The notes below the pieces were generated by a model. It was not told the origin of the DNA, ran no database searches, and worked only from the letters and a program-made list of their open reading frames with translations. This document shows, piece by piece, positions 17,352 through 26,482 of a DNA stretch of 53,768 bases; positions within the stretch are counted from its first letter, which is position 1, and every line of letters starts with the position of its first letter. The stretch comes from Clostridia bacterium. Lineage in GTDB: Bacteria; Bacillota; Clostridia; Christensenellales; Aristaeellaceae. The stretch covers positions 73,770 through 127,537 of the forward strand of contig JAUNQH010000001.1 of assembly GCA_030536295.1 (NCBI GenBank), read 5' to 3'. The position numbers and the translations under genes are program-made.

Positions 17352-18125
17352 TCAGCCATTTTCGGACAGAATACGCTCAAGCACGGGAAGCACCTTGTCG
17401 CATTCGACGTATCCCGGTTTTTTCATTTCAGGTACCGCGTTCCGCATGATATACGGATGACCGACCAGATCCAGCATGGCCTCATCGTTGAAGGCGTCTC
17501 CGAAAGCGGCGGCGTCCTCCGGCCTGATACCGAGGCTGTTCAGCAGCTTTTTCAGCCCGGTGCCCTTATCGGCAACGGTGAAGTCCAGCCATTCGGGCCC
17601 GGCAACGACGCAGGACAGGATGCCGCTCCATTTGACCTGCAGACGCGCGGACACATCCGCCATCCGGTCCGCGCGGATCATGCCGGAGATCTTGATCGGC
17701 TGCTCCGGCAATTCATCAAGGTCACGCAGGATGGTGACCGTGTTCCGGAGCCGGTAGATGATATCATCGGAGAAATCCCGGTTCCTGTCCGGTATATACG
17801 CGCTTCGTGTGCCGGAGACCAGCAGGTTCATACCTTCCGAAAGGATATCATGCATGATCTCCTCAGTATAGGCCGTGGGGATCGGCGTGGTATCAAAGGT
17901 TCCGTCTCCGCGGACGCAGAGCGCGCCGTTTTCACAGATAAACATCATATCATCCGCCACGGGCCGGAACAGGCGGCGCAGGTTGGTGTACTGTCTGCCG
18001 CTGCATGCCGCGAAGGCGATGCCGGCTTCTTTCAGCCGAAGGATCATCGGAAAGATCCCGTCCGGGAGGACACCGCCATTTTCCAGCAGCGTGCCGTCCA
18101 GATCCGTAGCCACAAGTCTGATCAA
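17352..18125 (-). CDS. HAD superfamily phosphatase, Cof type
   Basis: 257 residues. Motif I is VATDLDGTLLENGG (DxDGT with the nucleophile Asp), motif II is ACSGRQ, the motif III Lys is in the ADKGTGLKKLL segment, and motif IV is AFGDAFNDEAML. This is the Cof/YidA group with a type IIB cap, which removes phosphate from sugar phosphates or cofactors in the cytoplasm. The most likely start is TTG at 18125, nine bases after AAGGAGG, giving MIRLVATDLDG; an ATG at 18173 would add 16 residues and put that site inside the gene. It lies 57 bp downstream of the GH31 gene on the same strand, probably one transcript. Confidence 0.9.
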   Translation of the reverse strand: MIRLVATDLDGTLLENGGVLPDGIFPMILRLKEAGIAFAACSGRQYTNLRRLFRPVADDMMFICENGALCVRGDGTFDTTPIPTAYTEEIMHDILSEGMNLLVSGTRSAYIPDRNRDFSDDIIYRLRNTVTILRDLDELPEQPIKISGMIRADRMADVSARLQVKWSGILSCVVAGPEWLDFTVADKGTGLKKLLNSLGIRPEDAAAFGDAFNDEAMLDLVGHPYIMRNAVPEMKKPGYVECDKVLPVLERILSENG

Positions 18126-18182
18126 AACGCTTTTCCTCCTTCTCCGCATCCGGAGAGACATATTGTAAAGCAAATGCCGGTG

Positions 18183-20363
18183 TCAGTCAAACCGGACGGT
18201 CATGCCTTCCGGAACATAGCGGGCGCTTTGCTCTTCGATGGTGCCGTCCGGCAGATGCAGAACGATCTTCAGCGGGAAAACGCAGCGCATTCCGCCTTCG
18301 GACGCGTCCATGCGCAGCAGTTTTTCATCATCATTCCACGTGATCGGGATCAGGCAGTATTCACCCCGCATGTATCCGTTTCCGTTTCCCTTGTCCGCGT
18401 ACAGCGTGAATGAACCATCCCGGCCCGCAAAGATCTCCAGCCTGTCCGCCGGCGCGGAAAGCTCATCGGTGCACAGCACCGGATCGGCAAGCGGCAGAAT
18501 TGAACCGGCAGCCGCGAAAAGCGGGAACCGGTCAAGCGGCGTATCGATCGCGACCCGCCGCCCGCCCTTATATATCTGACGGCTGAACAGATCATACCAG
18601 AGGCAGCCCTCGGGCAGTTCGACATCCGTTTTGTTTCCGCCTTCCGACAGCGGCGCAGTGACCGGATGAACAAGCAGCGCGTCACCGAACATGTAGCTGC
18701 CGCGGCAGCGGGCGGCATTCGTGCTTCCGCAGGCGATCAGCATGCTGCGGACCATGGGCAAACAATCCTGACGGCATTGCCATGCCGTTGAATAGATGTA
18801 CGGAAGCAGACGGTAACGGAGCGCCAGTGTTTCCTTCAGACTGCGGAAGGCAAGGCTGCTTTCATCTCCGAAACGCCAGGGCTCCCGCGGGGTATCCGTG
18901 CCGTGGGAACGGAAAACGGGCAGCATGGCGCCGTACTGGAACCAGCGGACATATAATTCACGATAGCCGGGATCATCGGCACCCTGCGGATAATCGCCCC
19001 GCCAGAACCACTGATCATTCCGGCCGACAAAGAACGCGCCGATATCCAGCGTCCAGTAAACAAGTCCGCTTTCGGCGGCACGGATACCTTCCGCTACCTG
19101 CGCGCGGAGCACATCCCATCTGGCGCAGATATCCCCGGACCACAGGATCACGCCGCTCGCGGCGCTGTCCGGTCCGCCGCTGCGGGAAAGGATGACGGGC
19201 CGTTTATCCGGATAATCATTCAGCCAGCGCGCGGAGATGCCTGATGTGTGCACGGAACCGTACGCGTTCATGCGCGCAGGATCCATACAAACGGATGAGG
19301 CCGATGTCAGCAGCCGGCAGCGCTCATCCTCCGGGCGGAGCTCATTGCCGCACCAGTCCGGATCGATGATCGGTTCGCTGCTGTCGCACCACAGCGCGTC
19401 AGTACCCCCGTCCATCCAGTAACGCCTGCACTGCTTCCAGTACAGATCGCGGGCGTCCTCGCTGAAAGCGTCATAGATCTGCGTGCCCGGCAGAAACATT
19501 CCGCGGGACGCGAACTCATCGCAGTCATGACCTTTTGTCATGTTTGGCCAGACGGATACCATCAGGCGGACGCCGGCGCTGTGAAGCTCATCCGTCAGCG
19601 CGCGGATATCCGGGAATCTGACAGGGTCCGGCTTCTTGTCTCCCCAGCAGCCTTCCTCCCAGCTGAGCCAGTCCAGCACGATGCAGTCAAGCGGAAGCGA
19701 GAGCTCACGGAAACGGTGAACGGTGTCCAGCAGTTCTTCGGAAGAATGATACCGCTCCTTTGACTGCAGGTAGCCGAAGACCCAGCGCGGCAGCATACGC
19801 GGCGCGCCGTTCATACGGATAAAGGTTTTCAGAATACCGGCGCATGTGTCCGGACCGAAGACGAATATCGAAAATTTATCGGCGGCTTCAAGCACAAAGC
19901 GGAAACCGGAAGCGAACGGCTCATAGCGCATGGCGCAGTCCGCCCGGATCCAAACGCCCCATCCGTCCGATGCCAGCAGAAACGGGACCGGGATCTTCAT
20001 GTTGTGAGGGTACAGGTATTCGGTGCGCGCAGCGTAGTCCTCAATACCGTATTCGTGCTGGCCGAGCCCCGTGAGCAGGGGATGACCGCTGTAGCTGAAG
20101 GTCAGCTCCGCTCTGCGCGTCATCCGGACGGGGCGGAGCGTACCGCCGGCTTTGACGGTCACTTCTCCGTTGGCGGTCATGACGGTCTCCGCCGCGGTCT
20201 CCCCATCATCCGTCCGGAAGACAGGGCACGGCGTGAATACGGAGGATTCAAGCCGCAGAAACGGTGTGCTCCCGGCGGAAAAGATAATGGGACTTTGAAG
20301 CTGATCTTCCTCCGCGCCAAAACGCAGTTCGGTCAGGACCGGTGAGACGGTGATCCGTTCCAT
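18183..20363 (-). CDS. Glycoside hydrolase family 31 (alpha-xylosidase or alpha-glucosidase)
   Basis: 726 residues. The GH31 nucleophile motif is seen as ALWCDSSEP with Asp327, and the acid/base Asp411 lies in LWSGDICARWD. The upstream motif FGYLQSKERY and the downstream YWTLDIGAF also fit. The family removes terminal alpha-linked glucose or xylose. There is no signal peptide, so the enzyme acts on imported oligosaccharides. The start at ATG 20363 has GGAGG eight bases upstream; an earlier ATG at 20390 overlaps that site. It forms a unit with the HAD gene and is divergent from the plus-strand glycosidase cluster. Substrate choice between xylosyl and glucosyl is open. Confidence 0.93.
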   Translation of the reverse strand: MERITVSPVLTELRFGAEEDQLQSPIIFSAGSTPFLRLESSVFTPCPVFRTDDGETAAETVMTANGEVTVKAGGTLRPVRMTRRAELTFSYSGHPLLTGLGQHEYGIEDYAARTEYLYPHNMKIPVPFLLASDGWGVWIRADCAMRYEPFASGFRFVLEAADKFSIFVFGPDTCAGILKTFIRMNGAPRMLPRWVFGYLQSKERYHSSEELLDTVHRFRELSLPLDCIVLDWLSWEEGCWGDKKPDPVRFPDIRALTDELHSAGVRLMVSVWPNMTKGHDCDEFASRGMFLPGTQIYDAFSEDARDLYWKQCRRYWMDGGTDALWCDSSEPIIDPDWCGNELRPEDERCRLLTSASSVCMDPARMNAYGSVHTSGISARWLNDYPDKRPVILSRSGGPDSAASGVILWSGDICARWDVLRAQVAEGIRAAESGLVYWTLDIGAFFVGRNDQWFWRGDYPQGADDPGYRELYVRWFQYGAMLPVFRSHGTDTPREPWRFGDESSLAFRSLKETLALRYRLLPYIYSTAWQCRQDCLPMVRSMLIACGSTNAARCRGSYMFGDALLVHPVTAPLSEGGNKTDVELPEGCLWYDLFSRQIYKGGRRVAIDTPLDRFPLFAAAGSILPLADPVLCTDELSAPADRLEIFAGRDGSFTLYADKGNGNGYMRGEYCLIPITWNDDEKLLRMDASEGGMRCVFPLKIVLHLPDGTIEEQSARYVPEGMTVRFD

Positions 20364-20401
20364 TATAAAACCTCCGTGTTCTTTTTCCATGTGTCATATA
20401 C

Positions 20402-20431
20402 ACTTTAGCGCGGGGGGGAGCCGTATGTCAA
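20402..20431 (-). promoter_or_regulatory. Promoter of the GH31-HAD unit
   Basis: On the minus strand TTGACA (20426-20431), 18-bp spacer, TAAAGT (20402-20407). It lies 39 bp before the GH31 start codon. Confidence 0.65.
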
Positions 20432-20503
20432 TGATGCTTCCGCCGCAACGGGCGGATCAGTTCAATAATACACCGTTTTGGGTAAAATTAAACTGCCGGA
20501 ACG

Positions 20504-20532
20504 GTGACGAAACGTGAAAAAAAGAGTATAAT
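20504..20532 (+). promoter_or_regulatory. Likely promoter of the plus-strand glycosidase cluster
   Basis: A perfect TATAAT (20527-20532) with a weak -35 element GTGACG (20504-20509) at 17 bp. The weak -35 may need an activator. Confidence 0.5.
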
Positions 20533-20603
20533 CGATCCATAATCAAGGTGTGCTTTCCGTGAAACGGAAGGATAACGGCAGAAAACAGAATTGAGGTCAT
20601 CTT

Positions 20604-21809
20604 ATGAAATCGATCGGAACATACTTTCAGAACGATCCCGTGCATCCGCTTGTATACGGCGAGGTGGAAGTGATCAATCCGCCGCGTCAGCGGCTGCGTG
20701 GAGAAACGCTGAAAGAGGGGATCCTTGTACATCCGGTCATGGTCGGCTTCTGCGGAACGGACCATGAACTGATGATGATGGGAAAACGCGGCGAGCTGGG
20801 CGCGAAGTTTCCCGCGGGACAGAAACGGCTGATCAACGGCCATGAAGGCATCGTATGGGTACCGGAGCAGAACCGCTTCGCGATCGTGCTGATCCGCGGC
20901 GGCGACAGCGTGGACCCGACCCGGTACACGGAGGATGAGACCTATTTCGAATACGGATGCGATCAGGCGGACGGACTGTTCTGCGATGATATGTATGTGA
21001 ATCCGGATATGCTGCTGAAGATCCCGGACGGATACGTGCATGACGGAAAGCTGGATCTGTCCTTCGCGAAGAAGATGGTGTTTCCGGATCCGTTCTCGTG
21101 CATGCTGTTTCAGCTGGAACGCATGGAGGATCTCGGCAGTGCCCATTGGTTCCGGCAGACCGCGCGCCGGCACGGCTGCACACCGGAAGAAGCGCGTACG
21201 ATCGCGGCGGATGAGATCTTTGAACGAACGGTCATTTTCGGCCTGGGCACAACGGGCATGTTTATCGGGGATGTGATCCGTCAGGCGCATCCGGACGCGA
21301 AGATCGTGTTTGTGGCGAGAAGTGATCCGGATACATACAAGGTGAAGTTCGCGCTTGAGCAGACGAACGCCGTGTATGTGCAGAGCAGATACGATGATCC
21401 CGCCGATCTGGCGGACGCGATCCGCGCCGCGCTGGGCGGGCGCGCGACAACGTTCATCGGCGTCAGCGGAACGAATATCGAGCATGAGATCGCCTTCAGG
21501 TACAAGGTGCTGGGCTGCAACGGGCTGTACAACAGCTTTTCCCTGGGACCGAAGGTCACCTTTGACACGATGCCTTTCGGATTTGAAAACCATCTGATCT
21601 TCGGTTCGATCAACTTCCGGCAGGATCACATGGAGAAGGCGATCGAAATGCTGGCTGTGAGCCGGTACGATGAGATCGTGGGTCTGATCGACCGTGAACA
21701 CTTCGCGGAGGATCCCATCGCGGCCTACGAGAACGAGATCTACTGCAAGAGCGCGCCGATGAAGACAGCGGTCATCTGGAACAAGAACTTTATCAATATG
21801 GAACGCTGA
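20604..21809 (+). CDS. Zinc-dependent MDR dehydrogenase resembling glucose 1-dehydrogenase
   Basis: 401 residues of the medium-chain alcohol dehydrogenase family. VGFCGTDHEL supplies the zinc-ligand Cys and GHEGIVWV the GHE segment. FGLGTTGMFIGDV is the nucleotide-binding turn, although the Rossmann glycines are not the common GxGxxG. The C-terminal HLIFGSINFRQDHMEKAIEML resembles archaeal and bacterial glucose/galactose dehydrogenases, where this region closes the sugar site. It may oxidise a sugar released by the glycosidases encoded next to it. It opens a five-gene run with short gaps (22, 18, 75 and 40 bp). The sugar and cofactor are not certain. Confidence 0.8.
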   Translation: MKSIGTYFQNDPVHPLVYGEVEVINPPRQRLRGETLKEGILVHPVMVGFCGTDHELMMMGKRGELGAKFPAGQKRLINGHEGIVWVPEQNRFAIVLIRGGDSVDPTRYTEDETYFEYGCDQADGLFCDDMYVNPDMLLKIPDGYVHDGKLDLSFAKKMVFPDPFSCMLFQLERMEDLGSAHWFRQTARRHGCTPEEARTIAADEIFERTVIFGLGTTGMFIGDVIRQAHPDAKIVFVARSDPDTYKVKFALEQTNAVYVQSRYDDPADLADAIRAALGGRATTFIGVSGTNIEHEIAFRYKVLGCNGLYNSFSLGPKVTFDTMPFGFENHLIFGSINFRQDHMEKAIEMLAVSRYDEIVGLIDREHFAEDPIAAYENEIYCKSAPMKTAVIWNKNFINMER

Positions 21810-21831
21810 AGATAAAAGAGGAGGAGCCATT

Positions 21832-23277
21832 ATGTTCGAACCGACTTTTGATTCCCTGAGGACCTATCAGTGCCCGGACTGGTACCGGGACGCCAAGTTC
21901 GGCATCTGGGCGCACTGGGGCCCCCAGTCCGTGCCGATGTGCGGGGACTGGTACGCGCGGAACATGTATCTGCAGCATACGGAGCAGTATCAGTATCACC
22001 TGCGGACCTACGGCCATCCGAGCCAGTTCGGCTGGAAGGACGTTTGCGCGTTGTGGAAGGCGGAAAAATTCGATCCGGACGCGCTGATGGAAAAGTATTA
22101 CAAAGCAGGCGCGCGCTTCTTTGTCGCGCAGGCGTCCCATCATGATCATTTCTTCAACTTCGATTCCGACCTGAACCGCATGAACAGCGTGAAAGTCGGA
22201 CCGCACCGCGATATCTGCGGCGAGTGGAAAAAAGCCGCGAAGAAGTACGGTCTGCCCTTCGGCATGACCGAGCATCTCGGCGCCTCCTTTGCCTGGTGGT
22301 GGGTCAACAAGGGTCATGACGAGTACGGACCGTGGAAAGATGTCCCCTATGACGGAAACGATCCGGCGTACCGTGATTTCTATCATAACAACTTTGAGCA
22401 TGTGGGCGATTCGCAGGACTGGTCCAAATGGACATGGCTGACCTCCAACCCGGAATTCCATGAATACTGGCTGAAGGTGATGCAGGAGATCATTGACAAG
22501 TATCAGCCGGATCTGCTGTATTCGGACAGCAACCTGCCCTTCGGCGAAAAGAACGACGCGCCGGATGATGATTTCAGATGGGGCCTTGAGGCTGTGGCAC
22601 GGCTGTACAACCAGTCGATCGGGCTTTACGGCGAGAACCGCGCGGTGTATACGCAGAAGAGCCGTGACCCGCGGATCTACCGTGTCGGCGTGATGGACGT
22701 GGAGCGCAGCCAGCTGCCGGATATCAATCCGGAACCCTGGCAGAGCGAGACCTGCATCGGCGGCTGGTTCTATGACAGAAAAGCGGTGTACAAGCATCCG
22801 CGGCATATCATCGATATCCTGATCGACTCCATCGCGAAGAACGGCACCATGCTGCTGAATATTCTGCAGCGGCCGGACGGCACGATCGATGAACAGGCGG
22901 AATGGATCCTGGATGAGCTGGCAAAATGGTTCGCGATCAACAGCGAAGCCGTGTACGGAACGCGTCCGTGGCGCGTATCCGGCGAGGGACATGCCAGCGT
23001 GATCATTTCCGGCTTTACCGAGGAACAGGTGCCGTGGGATGATGACGATTTCCGCTTCGTACAGAAGGACGGAAAGCTGTATGCCTTTATCATGAAGCCG
23101 AATAACAGGCGCAGTGCCGTGATCACCTCCCTGAAGGAGACGGAGCGCGTGAAGGGCATCCGCCTGCTGGGCGTCGGAGAGATCCCCTTTGTGCAGCACG
23201 GCGGGACCCTGATCGCCGATCTGCCCGAAAAGATGCCCTCCGACTACGCCTGCGCGCTGGAGATCACATTTGAGTGA
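21832..23277 (+). CDS. Alpha-L-fucosidase, glycoside hydrolase family 29
   Basis: 481 residues. The N-terminal WYRDAKFGIWAHWGP, the ASHHDHF segment and the C-terminal MLLNILQRPDGTIDEQAEWIL...EAVYGTRPW are characteristic of GH29. The predicted nucleophile is Asp232 in DLLYSDSNLP. The family releases alpha-linked fucose with retention of configuration. There is no signal peptide, so it would act in the cytoplasm on imported oligosaccharides. AGGAGGAG stands before the ATG. It is 22 bp after the dehydrogenase and 18 bp before the SnoaL-like gene. Acid/base residue not assigned, as it varies in this family. Confidence 0.92.
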   Translation: MFEPTFDSLRTYQCPDWYRDAKFGIWAHWGPQSVPMCGDWYARNMYLQHTEQYQYHLRTYGHPSQFGWKDVCALWKAEKFDPDALMEKYYKAGARFFVAQASHHDHFFNFDSDLNRMNSVKVGPHRDICGEWKKAAKKYGLPFGMTEHLGASFAWWWVNKGHDEYGPWKDVPYDGNDPAYRDFYHNNFEHVGDSQDWSKWTWLTSNPEFHEYWLKVMQEIIDKYQPDLLYSDSNLPFGEKNDAPDDDFRWGLEAVARLYNQSIGLYGENRAVYTQKSRDPRIYRVGVMDVERSQLPDINPEPWQSETCIGGWFYDRKAVYKHPRHIIDILIDSIAKNGTMLLNILQRPDGTIDEQAEWILDELAKWFAINSEAVYGTRPWRVSGEGHASVIISGFTEEQVPWDDDDFRFVQKDGKLYAFIMKPNNRRSAVITSLKETERVKGIRLLGVGEIPFVQHGGTLIADLPEKMPSDYACALEITFE

Positions 23278-23295
23278 AGAGAAAGGCGGAAAACG

Positions 23296-24297
23296 ATGGA
23301 AGTCAGGAAACACTGCAGCCTTCTGCGGCTGAATCAGGATCTGATACAGGATATCCGCAACGATACGCCGGATATCCGGTTCATGGAGCTGCTGTGCGCG
23401 GGAAAAGCGGATGAGGTCGCCGGTCTGTTCCGTGAAAAGAAGATGTTCTGGGATGAACCGCCGGTGATCGACGCGCCGTATGAGCGTTTTGAAGGACTTG
23501 ACGGGATCCGGCGGTTTGCCGCCGGGTTCAACGGCGTGTTCGGCGCGGCCGTTTCCTCATTCACGCCTGTATTTCAGACGCGGGCCGGCGGCAGGATCGC
23601 GCTGGAGTGCGTTGTCAGTTTTGTTGTGAACGGCATGATCGAGGAAGTGCCGATGGTCGTGGTGACCGATCTGCGTACGCCGAAGCTGCTGGAGGAAGTG
23701 CGCATTTACTGCCATTACTCGTATGTGCCGGGGCTGCAGCCCTACCGCAAGCCGATCTTCCGGTCGGCTCATCTCGAGACGGGCGATCCCGGCCTGCTGA
23801 CGGGTGCTTTCAAAGCCTATTACGAAGCCCTTCATCATGCGCCGTACTGTGACGCGGAAAGGATCCGCCGGGCATTCGCGCCGGACTGCATCGTGGGCGG
23901 TTATGAACCCTGGGACGCGCCTGTCCGCAGCCGCGAGGAGATGGGAAAGGACGCGCAGGAATTCGGAAAGCATCTGAGCACATATATTCCCGCGTGTGTC
24001 GGCATGCGCTATGAGACGCTGATCGATGACGGACGCACAAGCGTGATCGAATGGGTGCATGTGGTTTCCAGACAGGGCGCCGAAAAGCTGAACCGGGTCG
24101 CCATGTCCGCCGTGAGCGCGTACACGAAGAATGATGACGGGTATCTGTGCAGCGTGCGGATCTGCGATTTCCCGGGGCATGAAACGGAGATCGACTGGAG
24201 CAGGACCGGTATCACGGAAGCTGAAGCCAAAGCCATCAACCGTGTGGAGGAATTCCCCGCCGGGTGCGGAAACAAACCGCAGCTTCCGCTGCTGTAA
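23296..24297 (+). CDS. Tandem SnoaL/NTF2-like protein, function unknown
   Basis: 333 residues with no signal peptide. Two segments have the look of SnoaL/NTF2 cone folds. Residues 25-150 (MELLCAGKADEVAGLF ... GRIALECVVSF) and residues 175-300 (FKAYYEALHHAPYCDAERIRRAFAPDCIVGGY ... SVIEWVHVV) each begin with a helix-rich stretch and end in paired strands. Such domains bind small hydrophobic or sugar-like ligands or act as isomerases and lyases; no catalytic residues can be named. It lies inside the glycosidase run between GH29 and GH36, so a role on a sugar product is plausible but unproven. Confidence 0.7.
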   Translation: MEVRKHCSLLRLNQDLIQDIRNDTPDIRFMELLCAGKADEVAGLFREKKMFWDEPPVIDAPYERFEGLDGIRRFAAGFNGVFGAAVSSFTPVFQTRAGGRIALECVVSFVVNGMIEEVPMVVVTDLRTPKLLEEVRIYCHYSYVPGLQPYRKPIFRSAHLETGDPGLLTGAFKAYYEALHHAPYCDAERIRRAFAPDCIVGGYEPWDAPVRSREEMGKDAQEFGKHLSTYIPACVGMRYETLIDDGRTSVIEWVHVVSRQGAEKLNRVAMSAVSAYTKNDDGYLCSVRICDFPGHETEIDWSRTGITEAEAKAINRVEEFPAGCGNKPQLPLL

Positions 24298-24308
24298 AAA
24301 AAACAACT

Positions 24309-24341
24309 GCCGTGGAGAGGGTCAGCCTCACACGGCGTTTT
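24309..24341 (+). terminator. Weak internal terminator or processing hairpin
   Basis: Arms GCCGTG (24309-24314) and CACGGC (24331-24336) enclose GAGG/CCTC, followed by GTTTTG. The short U-tract suggests partial termination between the SnoaL-like and GH36 genes. Confidence 0.55.
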
Positions 24342-24372
24342 GTATGCCCCGGGGATGAAGGAGGTTTGGCGG

Positions 24373-26442
24373 ATGACAATATACAGCCGGTTTGAGATCG
24401 GCGATATGGTGATACAGTATATGCCGGATGACAGGCAGCATATGGGCATGCGGATCGTTCCGCTTGCGGATGAGAACAGGATCAACGGCGGAAAGAAATT
24501 CGCGGTGGAGAATCTTGTGCAGCTGCATGCCCGCGGGGATAAACTGCCGAACGGATACGGGAACGGTCACACACTGGCAACATCCGCTTCAACGGACGGA
24601 ATGCTGTTTCAGCGTCATGAAAAGCAGGGGGATACGATCGTCACGGTGCTGGCGGACGAGAACGGGCGAACGGTGTATCACCGCGTGACCGCGCGCGCCG
24701 GCGCGAAAGCGGTGCGTGTATCGGCAGTGTTTGAAAACAGGTCGGATAAGGATGTGACCCTGGATCTGCTTTCCAGCCTGAATATCGGCGGCATCACGCC
24801 GTTTGCGGACGGGGACGCGCACGGTGATCTGATACTGCACCGCGCGAGAAGCATGTGGAGCGCGGAAGGCCGCCTGCAGTCCGAAAGCATTGAGAATGCC
24901 ATGCTGGAGCGCTCATGGACGGGCCATGCTCTGCGGATCTGCAAGTTCGGTCAGATCGGCTCCATGCCGGTGCGTGACTGGTTCCCCTTCGCCGCGATCG
25001 AAGACAGGCGGAACGATGTGACCTGGGCAATGCAGCTGGCGTGTCCGTCCTCATGGCAGATGGAGATCCGCAGGAAGGACGATTGCCTGAGCATGATGGC
25101 GTCCCTGCCGGATGAAGATTACGGACACTGGGCGAAAACGGTCCGGCCCGGGGAAAAGTTTGAAACGCCCGAAGCGTATCTCACGGTCGGCCGGGGCGGC
25201 GTGGACGTGGTATCCCAGCGGCTGCTGACGCTCCATAGGGAAAACATGACGCGCGGGGACGCGGAGCTGCCGGTGCTGTTCAACGAATACTGCACGACCT
25301 GGGGCAATCCGACGCACGAGAACCTGAAGCGGATCACGGAATGCCTGCGCGGGCGCGGGATCGATTTCCTCGTGATCGATGCCGGGTGGTACGGAACGCC
25401 GGAACAGGGATGGTCGAACTGCGGCGGGGACTGGCTGCCGAATGAAACGATCTTTCCGTACGGCCTGAAAGGCACGGCGGATATGATCCGGGAGGCGGGG
25501 ATGATCCCGGGACTGTGGTTTGAGGCGGAGACATGCGCATCACAGTCAGCGATCCGAAAAAGAGAGGAATATCTGTTGACCCGGTACGGAAACGTGATCG
25601 ACACGGATAACCGCTGTTTCCTCGATATGCGGAAGGAAGAAACGCACGCGTATCTGGATGAACGCGTGGCCGGATTGCTGAGGAAATGCGGTTTCGGGTA
25701 TATCAAGATCGATTACAATGACACCATCGGCGTCGGGTGCGACGATCCGGACAGCCCGGGCGAAGGTCTGCGCCAGAATATGCAGGGGACACTGCGCTTT
25801 TTCCGGCACCTGCGGGAAGCGGTTCCGGAACTGTATATCGAGAATTGCGCATCCGGCGGCCACCGTCTTGAACCGTCGCTGATGGGCGTATCCGACATGG
25901 CCTCTTTCTCGGACGCGCACGAATGCGCGGAGATACCGATCATCGCCGCACAGCTTCACAGGCTGATCCTGCCTGCCCAGTCCCAGATATGGGCCGTGCT
26001 GCGGGCGGAGGACAGCCTGAGAAGGGTCAACTATTCCCTGATCAATACGTTCCTCGGGGTGATGTGCCTGTCCGGCGATGTGTGCGGTCTGTCCGACGCG
26101 CAATGGGACAAAGTGAATGAAGGCATCACCTTCTATCGCGAAGTCAGTGCGATCATACGTGACGGTGTATCCGTCTTTCACGGGGATGTATCGGAAAGCT
26201 GGCGCCATCCGGAAGGTTGGCAGGCGGTCGTGCGGACGGCCGGAGATGAGATCCTTGCCGTGATCCATACCTTCGGCGGTGAACATCCGGATGAGATCCG
26301 CGTTCCGGCGGAAGCGGACCGGATCCTGCGGGTCATGTGCAGTGAGGATAACCGGGTCACGCTGGACGGAGAATGGCTGCGGGTGCAGCTGAAAGCGCCC
26401 TTTGAGGCTGTTGCCGTGCATCTGAAGCAGGAAAAACAATGA
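24373..26442 (+). CDS. Alpha-galactosidase, glycoside hydrolase family 36
   Basis: 689 residues. The beta-sandwich N-terminal domain runs to about residue 290. The (beta/alpha)8 domain then contains FLVIDAGWYG, the nucleophile Asp447 in YIKIDYNDT and the acid/base Asp514 in SFSDAHECA. The 67-residue spacing between them fits GH36. It splits terminal alpha-1,6-galactose from oligosaccharides such as raffinose or galactomannan fragments. ATG 24373 is chosen because AAGGAGG is eight bases upstream; two earlier in-frame ATGs lack such a site. No signal peptide, so it is cytoplasmic. GH51 follows after 40 bp. Confidence 0.93.
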   Translation: MTIYSRFEIGDMVIQYMPDDRQHMGMRIVPLADENRINGGKKFAVENLVQLHARGDKLPNGYGNGHTLATSASTDGMLFQRHEKQGDTIVTVLADENGRTVYHRVTARAGAKAVRVSAVFENRSDKDVTLDLLSSLNIGGITPFADGDAHGDLILHRARSMWSAEGRLQSESIENAMLERSWTGHALRICKFGQIGSMPVRDWFPFAAIEDRRNDVTWAMQLACPSSWQMEIRRKDDCLSMMASLPDEDYGHWAKTVRPGEKFETPEAYLTVGRGGVDVVSQRLLTLHRENMTRGDAELPVLFNEYCTTWGNPTHENLKRITECLRGRGIDFLVIDAGWYGTPEQGWSNCGGDWLPNETIFPYGLKGTADMIREAGMIPGLWFEAETCASQSAIRKREEYLLTRYGNVIDTDNRCFLDMRKEETHAYLDERVAGLLRKCGFGYIKIDYNDTIGVGCDDPDSPGEGLRQNMQGTLRFFRHLREAVPELYIENCASGGHRLEPSLMGVSDMASFSDAHECAEIPIIAAQLHRLILPAQSQIWAVLRAEDSLRRVNYSLINTFLGVMCLSGDVCGLSDAQWDKVNEGITFYREVSAIIRDGVSVFHGDVSESWRHPEGWQAVVRTAGDEILAVIHTFGGEHPDEIRVPAEADRILRVMCSEDNRVTLDGEWLRVQLKAPFEAVAVHLKQEKQ

Positions 26443-26482
26443 CGCGGCCGCACAACGGCCGGGAATACGGAGGAATGACACC

